The notes under the pieces were generated by a model. It searched no databases. It saw only the letters and a list, made by a program, of their open reading frames with translations, and was not told the DNA's origin. 5,918 nucleotides of DNA from contig BEHO01000088.1 of assembly GCA_002898915.1 (NCBI GenBank), positions 1 to 5,918 on the forward strand, read 5' to 3'. Shown piece by piece: positions 5,767 through 5,918 of this stretch; positions within the stretch are counted from its first letter, which is position 1, and each line of letters opens with the position of its first letter. The DNA comes from a bacterium HR12 (lineage in GTDB: Bacteria; Actinomycetota; UBA4738; HRBIN12). Position numbers and translations under genes: made by a program.

Positions 5767-5918
5767 CCGGGATCGTCCTCGCGGGGGGCCGGTCCTCGCG
5801 TTTCGGCCGCGACAAGCTCGCCGAGCGCTACCGGGGGACCCCGCTCCTGCACCACACGCTCCGGCGCGTGGGCGAGCTCTGCGACGAACTCGTCCTCGGG
5901 CTCGCCCCGGGGAGCGGG
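5763..5918 (+). CDS. mobA: MobA, molybdenum cofactor guanylyltransferase (5' part, cut by window edge)
   Basis: The 52 visible residues begin LTGIVLAGGRSSRFGRDKLAER. LAGGxSxRxGxDK is the GTP-binding signature of MobA, which adds GMP to Mo-molybdopterin to make the guanine dinucleotide cofactor that this formate dehydrogenase class requires in the bis form. The Rossmann-like fold continues as GTPLLHHTLRRV and ELVLG before the window ends. The start is uncertain. Homology places the first residue at the CTG at 5763, which overlaps the preceding stop as CTGA, like the ATGA overlap one gene earlier. The nearest upstream in-frame standard start is GTG at 5724, but the 13 residues it would add lie over the conserved CIKGRFGFTF coding region of the previous gene and do not resemble MobA. 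The downstream position next to the structural genes supports a role in maturing this enzyme. A MobA-related nucleotidyltransferase such as MocA is less likely but not excluded by the visible part. Confidence 0.85.
   Translation, partial: MTGIVLAGGRSSRFGRDKLAERYRGTPLLHHTLRRVGELCDELVLGLAPGSG

Noticed and set aside
1..5918. CRISPR array, tRNA or rRNA gene, insertion sequence or attachment site
   Set aside because: No regular direct repeats, tRNA-like arms, transposase motifs or terminal inverted repeats were seen; nearly the whole window is accounted for by co-oriented coding sequence.

Overview
The window is one tightly packed plus-strand locus for a selenocysteine-containing, molybdenum (or tungsten) formate dehydrogenase, probably NAD-linked, with cofactor-maturation genes on both sides. 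The DNA is very GC-rich (clearly above 70% by eye), third codon positions are almost always G or C, and GTG starts are used. A leaderless-looking promoter (TACCCT box six bases before an ATG) precedes the first gene. Together these suggest an actinobacterium or a similar high-GC lineage. The genus cannot be told from this sequence. The in-frame UGA with a bacterial SECIS hairpin means the host must also carry selA, selB, selC and selD elsewhere.

Layout. 1-146: upstream region with two inverted repeats and a candidate leaderless promoter. 147-992: fdhD, the sulfur-transfer chaperone for the Mo-bisMGD cofactor. 993-1085: a gap with a perfect 8-bp hairpin, a possible -10 box and a strong ribosome binding site. 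1086-3011: fdhA, the molybdopterin-binding catalytic part, read through a UGA at 1329-1331 as Sec82; a stop-based gene caller would break it into two pieces. 3014-4846: a NuoE-NuoF (FdsG-FdsB type) fusion, the predicted NADH/FMN module. 4843-5766: a 307-residue iron-sulfur protein that corresponds to the N-terminal half of an FdsA-type alpha subunit, including the Fe4S4 domain that normally begins the catalytic domain. 5763-5918: the start of mobA, cut by the window edge.

How it works together. FdhD and MobA mature the Mo-bisMGD cofactor. FdhA oxidises formate (or reduces CO2) at Sec82-His83-Arg275. Electrons should cross into the separate iron-sulfur subunit through its C-terminal [4Fe-4S] cluster, pass along its ferredoxin clusters to the NuoE/NuoF fusion, and reach NAD+ through FMN. 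The main oddity is architectural. The usual alpha subunit is cut cleanly between its Fe4S4 domain and the rest of the catalytic domain, and the two halves are encoded in reverse order on either side of the NuoEF fusion. The order A(C-half)-G-B-A(N-half) is a circular permutation of the familiar G-B-A order, and the first electron-transfer step becomes a subunit interface.
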